NCBI GenBank assembly: GCA_910589415.1
Contig: OU342632.1
Span: 19,099,507 to 19,163,506 of the forward strand
From: Malachius bipustulatus
Taxonomy: Eukaryota; Arthropoda; Insecta; Coleoptera; Melyridae
Length of the DNA stretch: 64,000 bases
Reading direction: 5' to 3'
Shown: piece by piece, positions 1 to 9,992 of the stretch
Numbering within the stretch: position 1 is the stretch's first letter
How the letters are laid out: each line of letters opens with the position of its first letter
Notes under the pieces: generated by a model
Told to the model about the DNA's origin: nothing
Databases searched by the model: none
Seen by the model: only the letters and a program-made list of their open reading frames with translations
Made by a program: the position numbers and the translations under genes

Positions 1-952
1 CAACAAAATTTTGTGTGCAGAAAATTCCTAGGTGACTTTTTAGGAAATTTTTCAAGAAAACGGTTAACGAGTTATTAACTAAATAATTCTTTTTCCACCA
101 AAGTGGTGGTTTTCCTGTTAAAGAATTCCCCGATCCCCTCTCCTCCGCTTACAGATCTGATTTCTATAGTTTTATGATGTATGGTAATACCCCCCCCTCC
201 ACTAACAGTTCCCGAAGAAAGATCTTTGATCAAAATTTTTCTGTACTTTAATGTATTTTTCATATTTTTGTGGTTGAGTTCAACTGAGACATCATAGACT
301 CCCAGAACTATTTGTGCAGCTTACAGGAAGACTATCATTAGGGAAATAGGGAAAGCACATCATAATGTTTTATTAATGAAGTTCCCTTTACCAGTAGATA
401 TTTATGGGAGGGTGGTGGGGGGGGGGGGGTTTCTAGACCACTCCGGTCTCCGGTTATGTTTTTCTAACCAACACCGGTGAAAATCGATCAGCTGAAAAAG
501 TAATAAGGGGGCAGCAGGCCAAGGAAATCAGGTCACTGTAGAAAGTACGTCATAACCAGTATTCAAATTAAAAGTCGACCACGTTAATAGAAAATAGGTC
601 GCTATATTAAAAGGTAAAACACCAAAACAAGTCCCAAAAATGGAAACTAAGTTATGATAGGTCAAAATCCATACTGTAACCTAGTGTTCATTTACTTGGT
701 GTGGCGTATTTGGCGCTCCTACTTGTTTTGGTAGGAAACACCACCGGTCCCCCAAAACTATCTACTGTCACTCTTTTCTTACTTTTAATAAAAAAAGTTT
801 ATTGCTAACTTTTACTGATGCATGATCTAATATTTTCAATTCCTTAATGGTACAAAAATGGTTATCAAAAAAAAATTATTACAAATTGATACCTTATAAT
901 ATGTCAGTTATATTATTTCTCATACTATATTACTTTTATATTATGCCCGTAG
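1..952 (+). other. Intronic sequence upstream of the first visible CLASP exon
   Basis: No exon is supported here. The stretch is AT-rich, with a G-run near 410-430 and a pyrimidine-rich tract ending in an AG acceptor at 951-952. It is best read as an intron of the CLASP gene, whose 5' exons lie outside the window. The open frame that seems to start at 847 is intron read-through into the exon at 953. Confidence 0.6.
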
Positions 953-3900
953 CACGTCCAAGGAAAACTCCGGAGACCGTCGCGACGCCCTCTCCCGAGA
1001 GACTGGGTCGAACCAGGAACCGAACGTCACAGTCACAGCGTAAGTAAACCAAACAATACTCTACAAGTACTGTTATTAACATAACTCGATATTTCCTTTC
1101 AGCGACAAGTAGATCGGGTTCCCCCAGTTCTCGTCTGGCTTACTTGTACAATCGTTCGGACCACGAATCTCCGCGTCCCAGGCGACTGTCATCCGGCATC
1201 CCGCGCTCGACACAAGGCTCCAGAGATACTTCCAGAGAGACGAGCCCCAATCGTAGTCTCCACAAATTTCGCACTCCTCGTACCAACGACAGACCTCCGA
1301 TGAGTCCCGTGGCCAGACCCGTGCTGGCTCAGAAGATCCTGCAGCAGAGTCTAGAGGCTGAAAATGCATTCGCTGATGTGTTTGTGAGTAGTTAGACTTG
1401 TCGGAAGAGTAAGATGATTGGGGTGTTAATTTTTTTTTTTTTTTAGAATGATTCGTCTTCGAGCGATCATTATCGTAATATCCGGAAAGGAATGAGAACG
1501 CTGGACAGCCAGCACTCAGACGAGTCCGAAACGTCCAGTGTATGTTCAGAAAGGTCATTTGACTCTTACAGAAGACCTAGCGATGTAAGTCATTTATTTT
1601 ATAGTAATAGGAATTAAGAGAACTTTTCCATTATTGGTAATTATTGCTTTCGCTAACATAATTTTCTGTTTCAGTCTTATTCATGGAGCGGTTCACAACA
1701 ACGCCTCACTAATAGGGATCTTTGGGAACCCTCTCAAGTAAGTTTTCATTTTATTGTAAATTTAAACTTTCACCTGCATTACAAAATCAAACAAAACGAC
1801 ATTTTTGTTGGGCCCACTTTTTCTAAAATTTTGCTCAAAGAGCACATTGAGCCCCTCCCCTCCTCCTGCAACTTTTTCCTGAACAGACCTTTGCTTCAAA
1901 AGTATTGGGCTGGTCTCATTATAAATCTTGAAGTCACTACTTAAAGCGACTTTAATTTTTTTATGAAAAGGGCTTTAGTTTTTTAGATCAAGTGTTCATT
2001 TCTTTCATTTTCACCACTTTTGAGAGTTATAAAAAACTTTATGGCCTTAATATCACAAATTTTTTGTTCTAAGATTATTATTTTTTTAGGATATTAATGA
2101 AATCATCATGCTATGTGCGAGTACGACTTGGCAAGAAAGAAAGGACGGTCTGCTGTCTCTTCAATATTTCATGAACAACTATAAAGATCAGATGTCCTCA
2201 ACAGAATTGAAGCACCTGACTGAAATTTTCACGAAAATGTTCATGGATTCGCACACGAAAGGTCTGAGTGTCTTTCTCGACACCCTGCACGAGTTTATAA
2301 AAATTTACAGGCAAGATTTGCAATACTGGGTGTACGTTCTCATGCAGAAAGTATTCTTGAAGCTCGGCTGTGAGATATTGAACTCTGTACAAGTCAAATT
2401 GATGAATACCTTAGAGATAATCAAAAATAATTTCCCGCTTCAGCTGTTGTTTAGTAATGTTTATCGGTTTTTCATCGACGCCACACAGACTCCTAATGCG
2501 AAAGTCAAGTGTATCGCTCTGTCGTTCTTGACGTCTCTGTGTCATTTACCAGATTCCGGAGATCATTTATCGGTTAAACCTGCGAAACAAGCTCTTCTTA
2601 AAATCATCACCTTCAGTCAGGTAATTTTTCCAAGATGATAAAATAAACATTTAAATCATTATTTTCATTATATCGTTCTAGGATATGAAGTCTCCAGATA
2701 CTCGTAACGCTGCAAGAATATGTATTGTCGCTATTTTCAACTGTAACACAGCAGAAGCTACTCTAATGTTGGCGGACCTACCGAAAGAATGCCAAGAAAT
2801 CGCTTCGAACATTGTGAACAACCACATGAGAAAAAGCTCGACCAGCAGTGAGCCGGGAAGTCCTGTTGTTACTTCCAGTCCGAAACCTCTATCACCGGGC
2901 ACTCCGACTACTGCCAAAGATGGACTGGATCACGAGGAGATTTATAGGAGTCTCAGAAAAACGACTGCAGAAATACAGAACTATAGTTACGAAGCCTTAG
3001 GTAAATGAATTTCAATCACGCTATAATAAAATTAAGCAGCAGTGTTTCTATAGTATCTCTTTTCTGACTGTATAATTCGATTCTGAAGTGACATAATACA
3101 GTTTGTTTAAATATTGATGATGTTGCTTTGGCAGTTTGAAAAAAGTTTGGGACACCCCATAATATATTATGATTTTTAGGTTCAAAATTGGATAGGGACA
3201 GAGATACGACATCTCAAGATTCGGGTATATCCCAGATGTCTGTTGGTAATGATGTTAAAAATGATATTGCTTCCCTTGAAGATCGAATGGAAGAATTGAA
3301 TATTCGGCCTTCGTACGGACAGAAGTCAGGTCCCAAGTCTTTGCCGTACACTCCTGTAAACGGTGCCTCGGAAAATAATTGCAACGGTTATAGAAGCTTA
3401 GGTGAGTCTGCTGTTTTGAGATATCTGTGGCCATTTTATTGATCTTATTTTAATTCGATAGGTGATTTAAAGGACGCAGATGTGATTAAAAGTGTGTTTG
3501 AAAATTGCGCATTAGACAGCCCCGCTCCGAGAGAGGAAAAACGAAAATTGTTTTCTCTGCTGATCGAAGTAATCAAACAAGGACAAACTACACATTTAAT
3601 TCAACATTTCCGGTATGCAAATTGTTCGTTTTATCCTGTAGACTTTCAACCAAATTCCACTGTTGTCCAATTCAATTTCCTGACCCATTTCATCAAGTAC
3701 TTAACGCCAAATTTTATAAAGCAAGATAACGTGGTGTTAAAGATAACACTCTGATAGTACCACATCACACTGAGGGGTACTGACAGTGTTATCTTGCTAG
3801 AGGTCTTTGTAAACTTAGCTTAAAAAAAGTGTCGATTGCTAAGTAATCTGAACTAATTAAAAAAAAATTCCAGGAAGTTGCTAAGAATTTTGATTGATAA

Positions 3901-4662
3901 TTTAAACGAGCAGGACGATCAAATGAAGATAGTGGTTTTGCAATTATTGACCACGATTTTCCAATGTGAAGAAATGAAAGACGGTTGGAGTAATTTCGTT
4001 GAATTATTGACGCTACGAGTTCTAAGTGCTCATACTGAAGAGAAGCGAGATGTAAGAATTATCCGATTTAAATAAAATCGTTGATAGTAATAAAAATAAA
4101 TATATTTAAGGTTGTCAAAGCCGCTGAAGAAACGGCGTCGGCCATGAAGGTGTTCCCTTTCAACACTGTCGTCAATACCCTCACACCAATGATTCATACC
4201 AGTACAGATCCGACTCTTTTGGGAGCTGTGAAAATGTTGACAAAGCTTATTGAGGCGAACCCGGACGATGTAACCGATGAGCATTTACACGTAATCATGC
4301 CGGGACTTATAAAGGTAGGTTTTCTCTAATATTTTACCACATGACTTGTAACTTTATAAAGCCTGCTGTGGACATGTTGCTAAATTAACACCCGTTGATG
4401 TTTTTCAGTATTGATAGAGAGATAAAATAAAAAATTAATTTCATTTTTTTATATTTTCCAGGGGTCCGATCATTCAGAAAGTGCCGTGCGTAAAAGTTCG
4501 ATATTCTGTATGGTGGCTCTGCATAAGGCAGTGGGAGAGGAACGCTTATCCAAATATATTTCCATGTTGACCGGGAGCAAAGTGAAGCTTTTGCGCTTGT
4601 ATATAAGTAGATCGCAACAGAATACGTCTGTTCCAACTAGTCCTAAAAATGTTGCCAGCTAG
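953..4662 (+). CDS. CLASP: CLASP (CLIP-associating protein / Orbit-Mast), C-terminal 791 residues, 5' incomplete
   Basis: CLASPs are microtubule plus-end rescue factors acting at growing ends, kinetochores and the cell cortex. Exons: 953-1039, 1103-1383, 1447-1584, 1675-1737, 2090-2620, 2682-3000, 3180-3401, 3462-3612, 3874-4051, 4111-4314 and 4462-4662 (stop TAG 4660-4662). All junctions are GT-AG and keep frame. The first exons encode a Ser/Arg-rich linker with an SxIP EB1-binding motif (SGIP, 1192-1203, flanked by basic residues) and the CLASP-typical stretch RPVLAQKILQQS. The exon at 2090-2620 begins a TOG array (TTWQERKDGLLSLQYF), continuing to a typical 'NHMRKSS' boundary. The last four exons form the C-terminal helical CLIP-interacting domain, ending in LTGSKVKLLRLYISR, very close to vertebrate CLASP1/2. 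The N-terminal TOG domains are outside the window. Identification is firm; small alternative exons cannot be excluded. Confidence 0.92.
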
Positions 4663-7100
4663 TGACTCTGTCAACAGTTTATCTTTTGTTCAGTTTAGTC
4701 TCAACTTGCATAGTTGTCAATATTTCAATTACCTAATGTCACCTTACTACTTAGAAAGCATCACAGTATAGAATAATCTTTCGGTGATATTTTTAATAAC
4801 TGGGCGAATTTATCAAAAAATGTTTGTTATTAATTATTAATTATGAATGATAAATGGAAAAAAGGGCAGTTAGAAATATGGTCTCTTAAAATACGAGTTA
4901 TTAACATTAGGATTCAAATAAGTATGACATTAATAAGACTAACCGCTAAATTATATTATTTTTCATGAAGTATGAAGTTAGATGCATCTCCTGAATTATT
5001 AAAAATTAAATCTTGTCAGATTTCAACAAGCCATAGGCTAATTCAAGGATATATTTTAATTAAGTTTGATATTTATTGAAATTAAGCCTTTAATCAGTTG
5101 TTTTTCAATATTGAATCAAAAGTATTTTGAATCGAGTAAAAGTACAGTAGATTCTCGATTATTGGGGTGCTTTGATACCCGGATCACAGGGTAATATATT
5201 AGATCGATAATGTCTTTATGAAATCAATCCAGTTTCAGGAACTGACAAATTGTGTGTGTGATGGATTTTTGGTATCCAATTTCCCAGAAAATTACTAGGC
5301 CCTTATTTGGTCATTAAAGTTTAGAAAATAATGTTTTAAAGTAACAAAATCATAAACCTGTCATTCAAGTGTTATTTATTGTGTGTAATGCTAATACCAA
5401 AAATACGACCTGTTCCAAAAAAAATTAACCTTTCACAAGTGATTTTATCAATTCAGTCTGTTTCTGTTATTTAGAGAGAATTTGTGTTCCTTTCAATTCT
5501 TCTGCAGGCTTAATTTTTCAATTTCAAATAATAGTTTTCTCATTTTGACTCATGAGTCTAATCTTTAGAGCTCTTGATCTATCCTCATAATTATTATTTC
5601 GCTTCATGAAAGACAGATATTTTAGCATAACGACTTAACTGCATTTATTAATATTATTTAATTCAACTGATAAAAGACGATTTTGAATAAAAATGTTACA
5701 ATTATTCGCATTTTAAGACCACAGTTATAAACATTTTTTTATCAAAGTATTACCTACTTATCAGTATTGAATTTTGATGTCCAGTATAAAAGAAGTGGTT
5801 AACGAATCTGCTGAGTTATTAAAAATAGTGGGTGATCGATGTTAAAAATATTCAGAGGTGGCGAAAACCACAAATGTAGATATGTATGTATATCAATTAG
5901 TGTAAAAAACTGTGTCTCTTGCTTCAACATTTGCTGTTGACGACCTGCTCTGAATACTCTTAACATTGGGTGTTCTGTACAATAATTCTTAAAATGTCTT
6001 TGAAAATTAATAATAGTATTAGTAATTTTTGAAATGTTGTCTAGTTTCATTCAATATTAAGTTTGAATTAAATTAAAAGTACACACTTTTAATTTATTTA
6101 TTATGCTACCATCTTCTTCTTGCAATTCGTGTACTGTTTATTTATTTGTTTAATGTTTTAAAGTGTTGAAAATTTTACTCCTAGTTAGTGATTGTATATA
6201 TGCATATTTAAACTAGGTACTGTTGACCAATGTTGGTTGTTGTTGTCATTTATTTAAGGGGTTGATTGAAGGCATTTAGTTTTAACTAATGATAATTGTG
6301 TTATCCTTGTTCTTCCCACTATTCTAGCACCACACATTTACGTGCCATTTTCTTTTCTTTTGCTCTATAGTTGACGTAGTATTTTAATGTGGGGATCTCG
6401 CAGAGAACTATTTTCTATTGATCATTAAAACGTGTATAGAGAAATCTATCATTTTATTTCTAATGGTTGTGTTTAATATTATATCATTATTGATTATGCA
6501 GCCTTTAGGTGTTGAAAGCTGTGAGCAAATAAGACATGGGATCTGGTTTGGATGATTGAACAACGTACTGATTATCACAGAGAATGCTTTTTGTATACCT
6601 GTTATTGCTTTATGGAAATGAGACTAAATAATTTTAATACTTGCATGGTGATAAATGAATGAAAGGCATGAGTATAGAATTGCCACCTTACAATTCTCAT
6701 TCCTTATAAATGCAATTAAAGAATGAAAAAATAAGGTTGGCAACAACTCTGTTGAAAAGAATACCTAGTCATAATAATTATTCTAAATTAGCATCTGGGT
6801 AGTTTTTTTTTTTTTAATATCATTTTTGATATTATTTTGTTTGTATGAGATTAAGATGGTGTGTAAAATTTGGTTCGAGATTTTTCTAGTGCTACTTTTT
6901 TTTTAAACCTTGACTCTGAATTATAATGATCTTTGTCTTTTGTAATGCTGATTTGTACTAAAGTTGTAATGGATTGCTATAACATTGGTATGTCGTTTAA
7001 CTGTTAATCTATAGTTTTATATTGCACATTTTTGTCTAAAGAAATCTAATGATTTTTGTAAAATTATACATGTTTTGTAATCATAGCTTGAAAATAAAAA
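4663..7100 (+). other. Probable long 3' UTR of CLASP
   Basis: There are about 2.4 kb of AT-rich sequence after the CLASP stop with no supportable exon. AATAAA signals occur along it; the one at 7093-7098, followed by T-rich sequence, is a reasonable end. A short piece near 5143-5215 (CAGTAGATTCTCGATTAT) resembles a terminus of pogo-like inverted-repeat elements and may be a relic. The exact transcript end cannot be set from sequence alone. Confidence 0.45.
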
Positions 7101-8331
7101 TTTTGTATGCCAAATAATTATTATTATAATGACTACAAGATGTGCTATAATACATACATACTTTATTAACATGTGGATAAGTTTGTAAATATGGAAGTTA
7201 CATAATTGTAGATCTGTTTTTCAACATTTTAACAGCTTTTACTATTAATCATAATTTTAACAATAATAATTTTTAAGAAATTAAAACTTACAATAAATAA
7301 AGAATAAAAGTCACTGACTGGTCTTTTAAATATTCTAAAACATAGTTTAATTATTGAATGCAAAGTTCCCTAAACTTTCTGAAGTTTCAGAATGTGATGA
7401 TGTTTTGTTAATAAATTGAATAGTACAGAACAGAGTATACTGCGCTCATATTTATTAGGGCCATAAGGAAATGACCTGCAAAATGGAATTTTGGTCATTA
7501 TTTTCCTTAAATGTCGAGAGAAACATTAAATGTGCTATTTTTTAAAATTGATTCTGTTTCTGAGGCTGTAGTTAGTTTTAAGCCTGTTGTTCCGTTTCCC
7601 AGAAAATAAAAAAAAGGTTTCAATATGTGACATCATTTTTATTATTGTCTTGACTTTGACAAATAAAAATGACCACAATGAACTAAATTTTAATTGTTGT
7701 AAGTCGCGGCAATAATGAAAATAACTCACAAATCAAAAACGTTCTTGATTTTCTGGGAAATGGCTTAGGCTTATTATCAATCTTGTCTTATGTTATGTTT
7801 CTCTCTAAAACATTTTGGGGATTCCCCCATTTTGCATGTGATTCCCCTATTATGTATAAAAATCAAATAAACCTGTAGTACAATAGCCTAATTTCAAAAT
7901 TGACTAGTTCCTGGACAATGCCCTTGTTCGACATTTCCTTTTTATCATCAGAGTTGTCGATTTTAATTAGAAATGTGACAGTAAAAATTGCATAAGCCTT
8001 AAGCAAAATGATTTGTCGGAAACATAGTGACTTGCATGGCAAATGCCATCTGATGACTGAAAAGTACAACTTTCAATGTGTCAATCAGAGATTCTCCCAG
8101 AGAAATCTGCAATTTTTCACTACCAACGCTGACAGTTCACTGAAAAACCAATTACCTTGCGAATCTCAGTAAACCAATCAGAGATGGAGCTAGCCACAAA
8201 GCTGTGTTCCTAGAAAGGAAGTAGTTTCTATGAAACAAATTGAATAATAATAAATTATTATATCAATTACAGCAATCCGATTGTTGAAAAACAATAATGC
8301 TTTCTGAACGACACACTTACTCCAACGGTAT

Positions 8332-8394
8332 GGTGAAGACAGAGACATCGATGTTTCAATGGTTATTTCCATCTCATCAGTCTGTCACATCACA
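8332..8394 (-). ncRNA. Type I hammerhead ribozyme, copy A (minus strand, in inverted arm)
   Basis: Read on the minus strand, this copy has the core CTGATGA, a five-pair stem II, GAAA, a short stem III closed by TCGA, and the GTC cleavage triplet. The inner stem I pairs GACAGA with TCTGTC. The outer stem I loses one pair because the inverted arm begins inside it (TGTGA instead of GGTGA). Confidence 0.83.
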
Positions 8395-8481
8395 TTTGCC
8401 ATGCAAGTCACTATGTTTCCGACAAATCATTTTGCTTAAAGCTTTTGATTTTCTTTCTGATCGGCACACTTCTCTAGTGGT

Positions 8482-8544
8482 GGTGATGTGACAGACTGAT
8501 GAGATGGAAATAACCATTGAAACATCGATGTCTCTGTCTTCACC
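8482..8544 (+). ncRNA. Type I hammerhead ribozyme, copy B
   Basis: Every conserved part is visible. Core CTGATGA is at 8496-8502. Stem II pairs 8503-8507 with 8514-8518 (one G-U) around the loop AAATAA. GAAA is at 8519-8522. Stem III pairs 8522-8524 with 8529-8531 around TCGA. Cleavage is predicted after C8532 of GTC. Stem I pairs GACAGA (8490-8495) with TCTGTC (8533-8538), then an asymmetric internal loop (TGT against T), then GGTGA (8482-8486) with TCACC (8540-8544). The very short stem III is typical of metazoan retroelement hammerheads, which often work as dimers. Confidence 0.88.
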
Positions 8545-8919
8545 ATACCGTTGGAGTAAGTGTGTCGTTCAGAAAGCATTATTGTTTTTCAACAATCGGA
8601 TTGCTGTAATTGATATAATAATTTATTATTATTCAATTTGTTTCATAGAAACTACTTCCTTTCTAGGAACACAGCTTTGTGGCTAGCTCCATCTCTGATT
8701 GGTTTACTGAGATTCGCAAGGTAATTGGTTTTTCAGTGAACTGTCAGCGTTGGTAGTGAAAAATTGCAGATTTCTCTGGGAGAATCTCTGATTGACACAT
8801 TGAAAGTTGTACTTTTCAGTCATCAGATGGCATTTGCCATGCAAGTCACTATGTTTCCGACAAATCATTTTGCTTAAAGCTTTTGATTTTCTTTCTGATC
8901 GGCACACTTCTCTAGTGGT

Positions 8920-8982
8920 GGTGATGTGACAGACTGATGAGATGGAAATAACCATTGAAACATCGATGTCTCTGTCTTCACC
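8920..8982 (+). ncRNA. Type I hammerhead ribozyme, copy C
   Basis: This is an exact repeat of the motif at 8482-8544, shifted by 438 bp. With copy B it would release a 438-nt RNA monomer running from 8533 to 8970. Confidence 0.88.
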
Positions 8983-9357
8983 ATACCGTTGGAGTAAGTG
9001 TGTCGTTCAGAAAGCATTATTGTTTTTCAACAATCGGATTGCTGTAATTGATATAATAATTTATTATTATTCAATTTGTTTCATAGAAACTACTTCCTTT
9101 CTAGGAACACAGCTTTGTGGCTAGCTCCATCTCTGATTGGTTTACTGAGATTCGCAAGGTAATTGGTTTTTCAGTGAACTGTCAGCGTTGGTAGTGAAAA
9201 ATTGCAGATTTCTCTGGGAGAATCTCTGATTGACACATTGAAAGTTGTACTTTTCAGTCATCAGATGGCATTTGCCATGCAAGTCACTATGTTTCCGACA
9301 AATCATTTTGCTTAAAGCTTTTGATTTTCTTTCTGATCGGCACACTTCTCTAGTGGT

Positions 9358-9420
9358 GGTGATGTGACAGACTGATGAGATGGAAATAACCATTGAAACA
9401 TCGATGTCTCTGTCTTCACC
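9358..9420 (+). ncRNA. Type I hammerhead ribozyme, copy D
   Basis: This is the third plus-strand repeat of the motif, again 438 bp further on. The unit carrying it stops at about 9460, some 40 bp beyond the ribozyme. Confidence 0.87.
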
Positions 9421-9472
9421 ATACCGTTGGAGTAAGTGTGTCGTTCAGAAAGCATTATTGCATAAGCCTTAA

Positions 9473-9992
9473 AATAGACCCTAATTGTCTATTTTAATTA
9501 TTCTGAATACCTGTGGAAAATATAACTAATTTATTTATTCTGCCCTGATGAAATAAAACAAAAGTGCCGTAATAGTATCAAGATTTTGAGTTATTGCCAA
9601 TTTAGTTTTTTTTTTATTACCATAGCTAAATCTGACATCAGTTGATCAACCTGTGCGAATGAGGAAGCAGTTAACATGGCAGTATTATTGAGAGTAAATA
9701 GTTCCTACGGTTATTACATAATACGACATTTGAGAAACATTCAGACAATGTTTAATTAACCCATGCCAGTATTTTTATGTCACAATTTGACTGCTATGCT
9801 TGTGAAAATTCAAAATAAAGTAAATGGGTTTTTACCCATCGATTATTTTTAGTTTCTGAAGAGATTAATAAAATATGAAAACGGGCTATAAGGAAAACCA
9901 GGTGGTGAGTTTTTCTTCAACAGTCATTACATTGATTTGATTTTTGAAACAAACTTAATTTTAAGTTTAAACGTTATGGCCATAAGTGCCAA
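9473..9992. other. Upstream region of the HCN/CNG-like channel gene
   Basis: AT-rich sequence with no recognisable gene. It should contain the promoter and 5' UTR of the channel gene starting at 9993. An out-of-frame upstream ATG at 9976 opens a short reading frame that overlaps the channel start codon. Confidence 0.4.

Larger units (their letters stand above)
7987..9472 (+). mobile_element. Hammerhead-ribozyme tandem array, 438-bp unit, with inverted leading segment and 16-bp flanking direct repeats
   Basis: Unit 1 (8393-8830) and unit 2 (8831-9268) appear identical, with a 438-bp period. A third, partial unit runs from 9269 to about 9460. To the left, about 7999-8394 is the same sequence in inverted orientation (about 395 bp). 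The whole insertion is bracketed by the same 16-mer, ATTGCATAAGCCTTAA, at 7987-8002 and 9457-9472. The repeat overlaps element ends by a few bases, so the true target-site duplication is about 10-16 bp. Every unit holds one complete type I hammerhead ribozyme, and the inverted arm holds one on the minus strand. Short open frames inside the units are repetitive by-products, not genes. Near identity of units and arm suggests recent insertion. The layout fits reverse transcription of a multimeric RNA, as proposed for retrozymes or Penelope-like elements. That assignment is inference, because no reverse transcriptase is present here. Confidence 0.85.

Noticed and set aside
1076..1558. 160-codon open frame on the minus strand opposite CLASP
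   Set aside because: It spans CLASP exons and introns antisense and has no recognisable domain; it is a shadow of Ser/Arg-rich codons.
8504..9393. Identical short open frames on both strands of the 438-bp units
   Set aside because: They repeat exactly with the array, overlap the ribozymes, have no signal peptide or domain, and exist on both strands. They are by-products of repetition.
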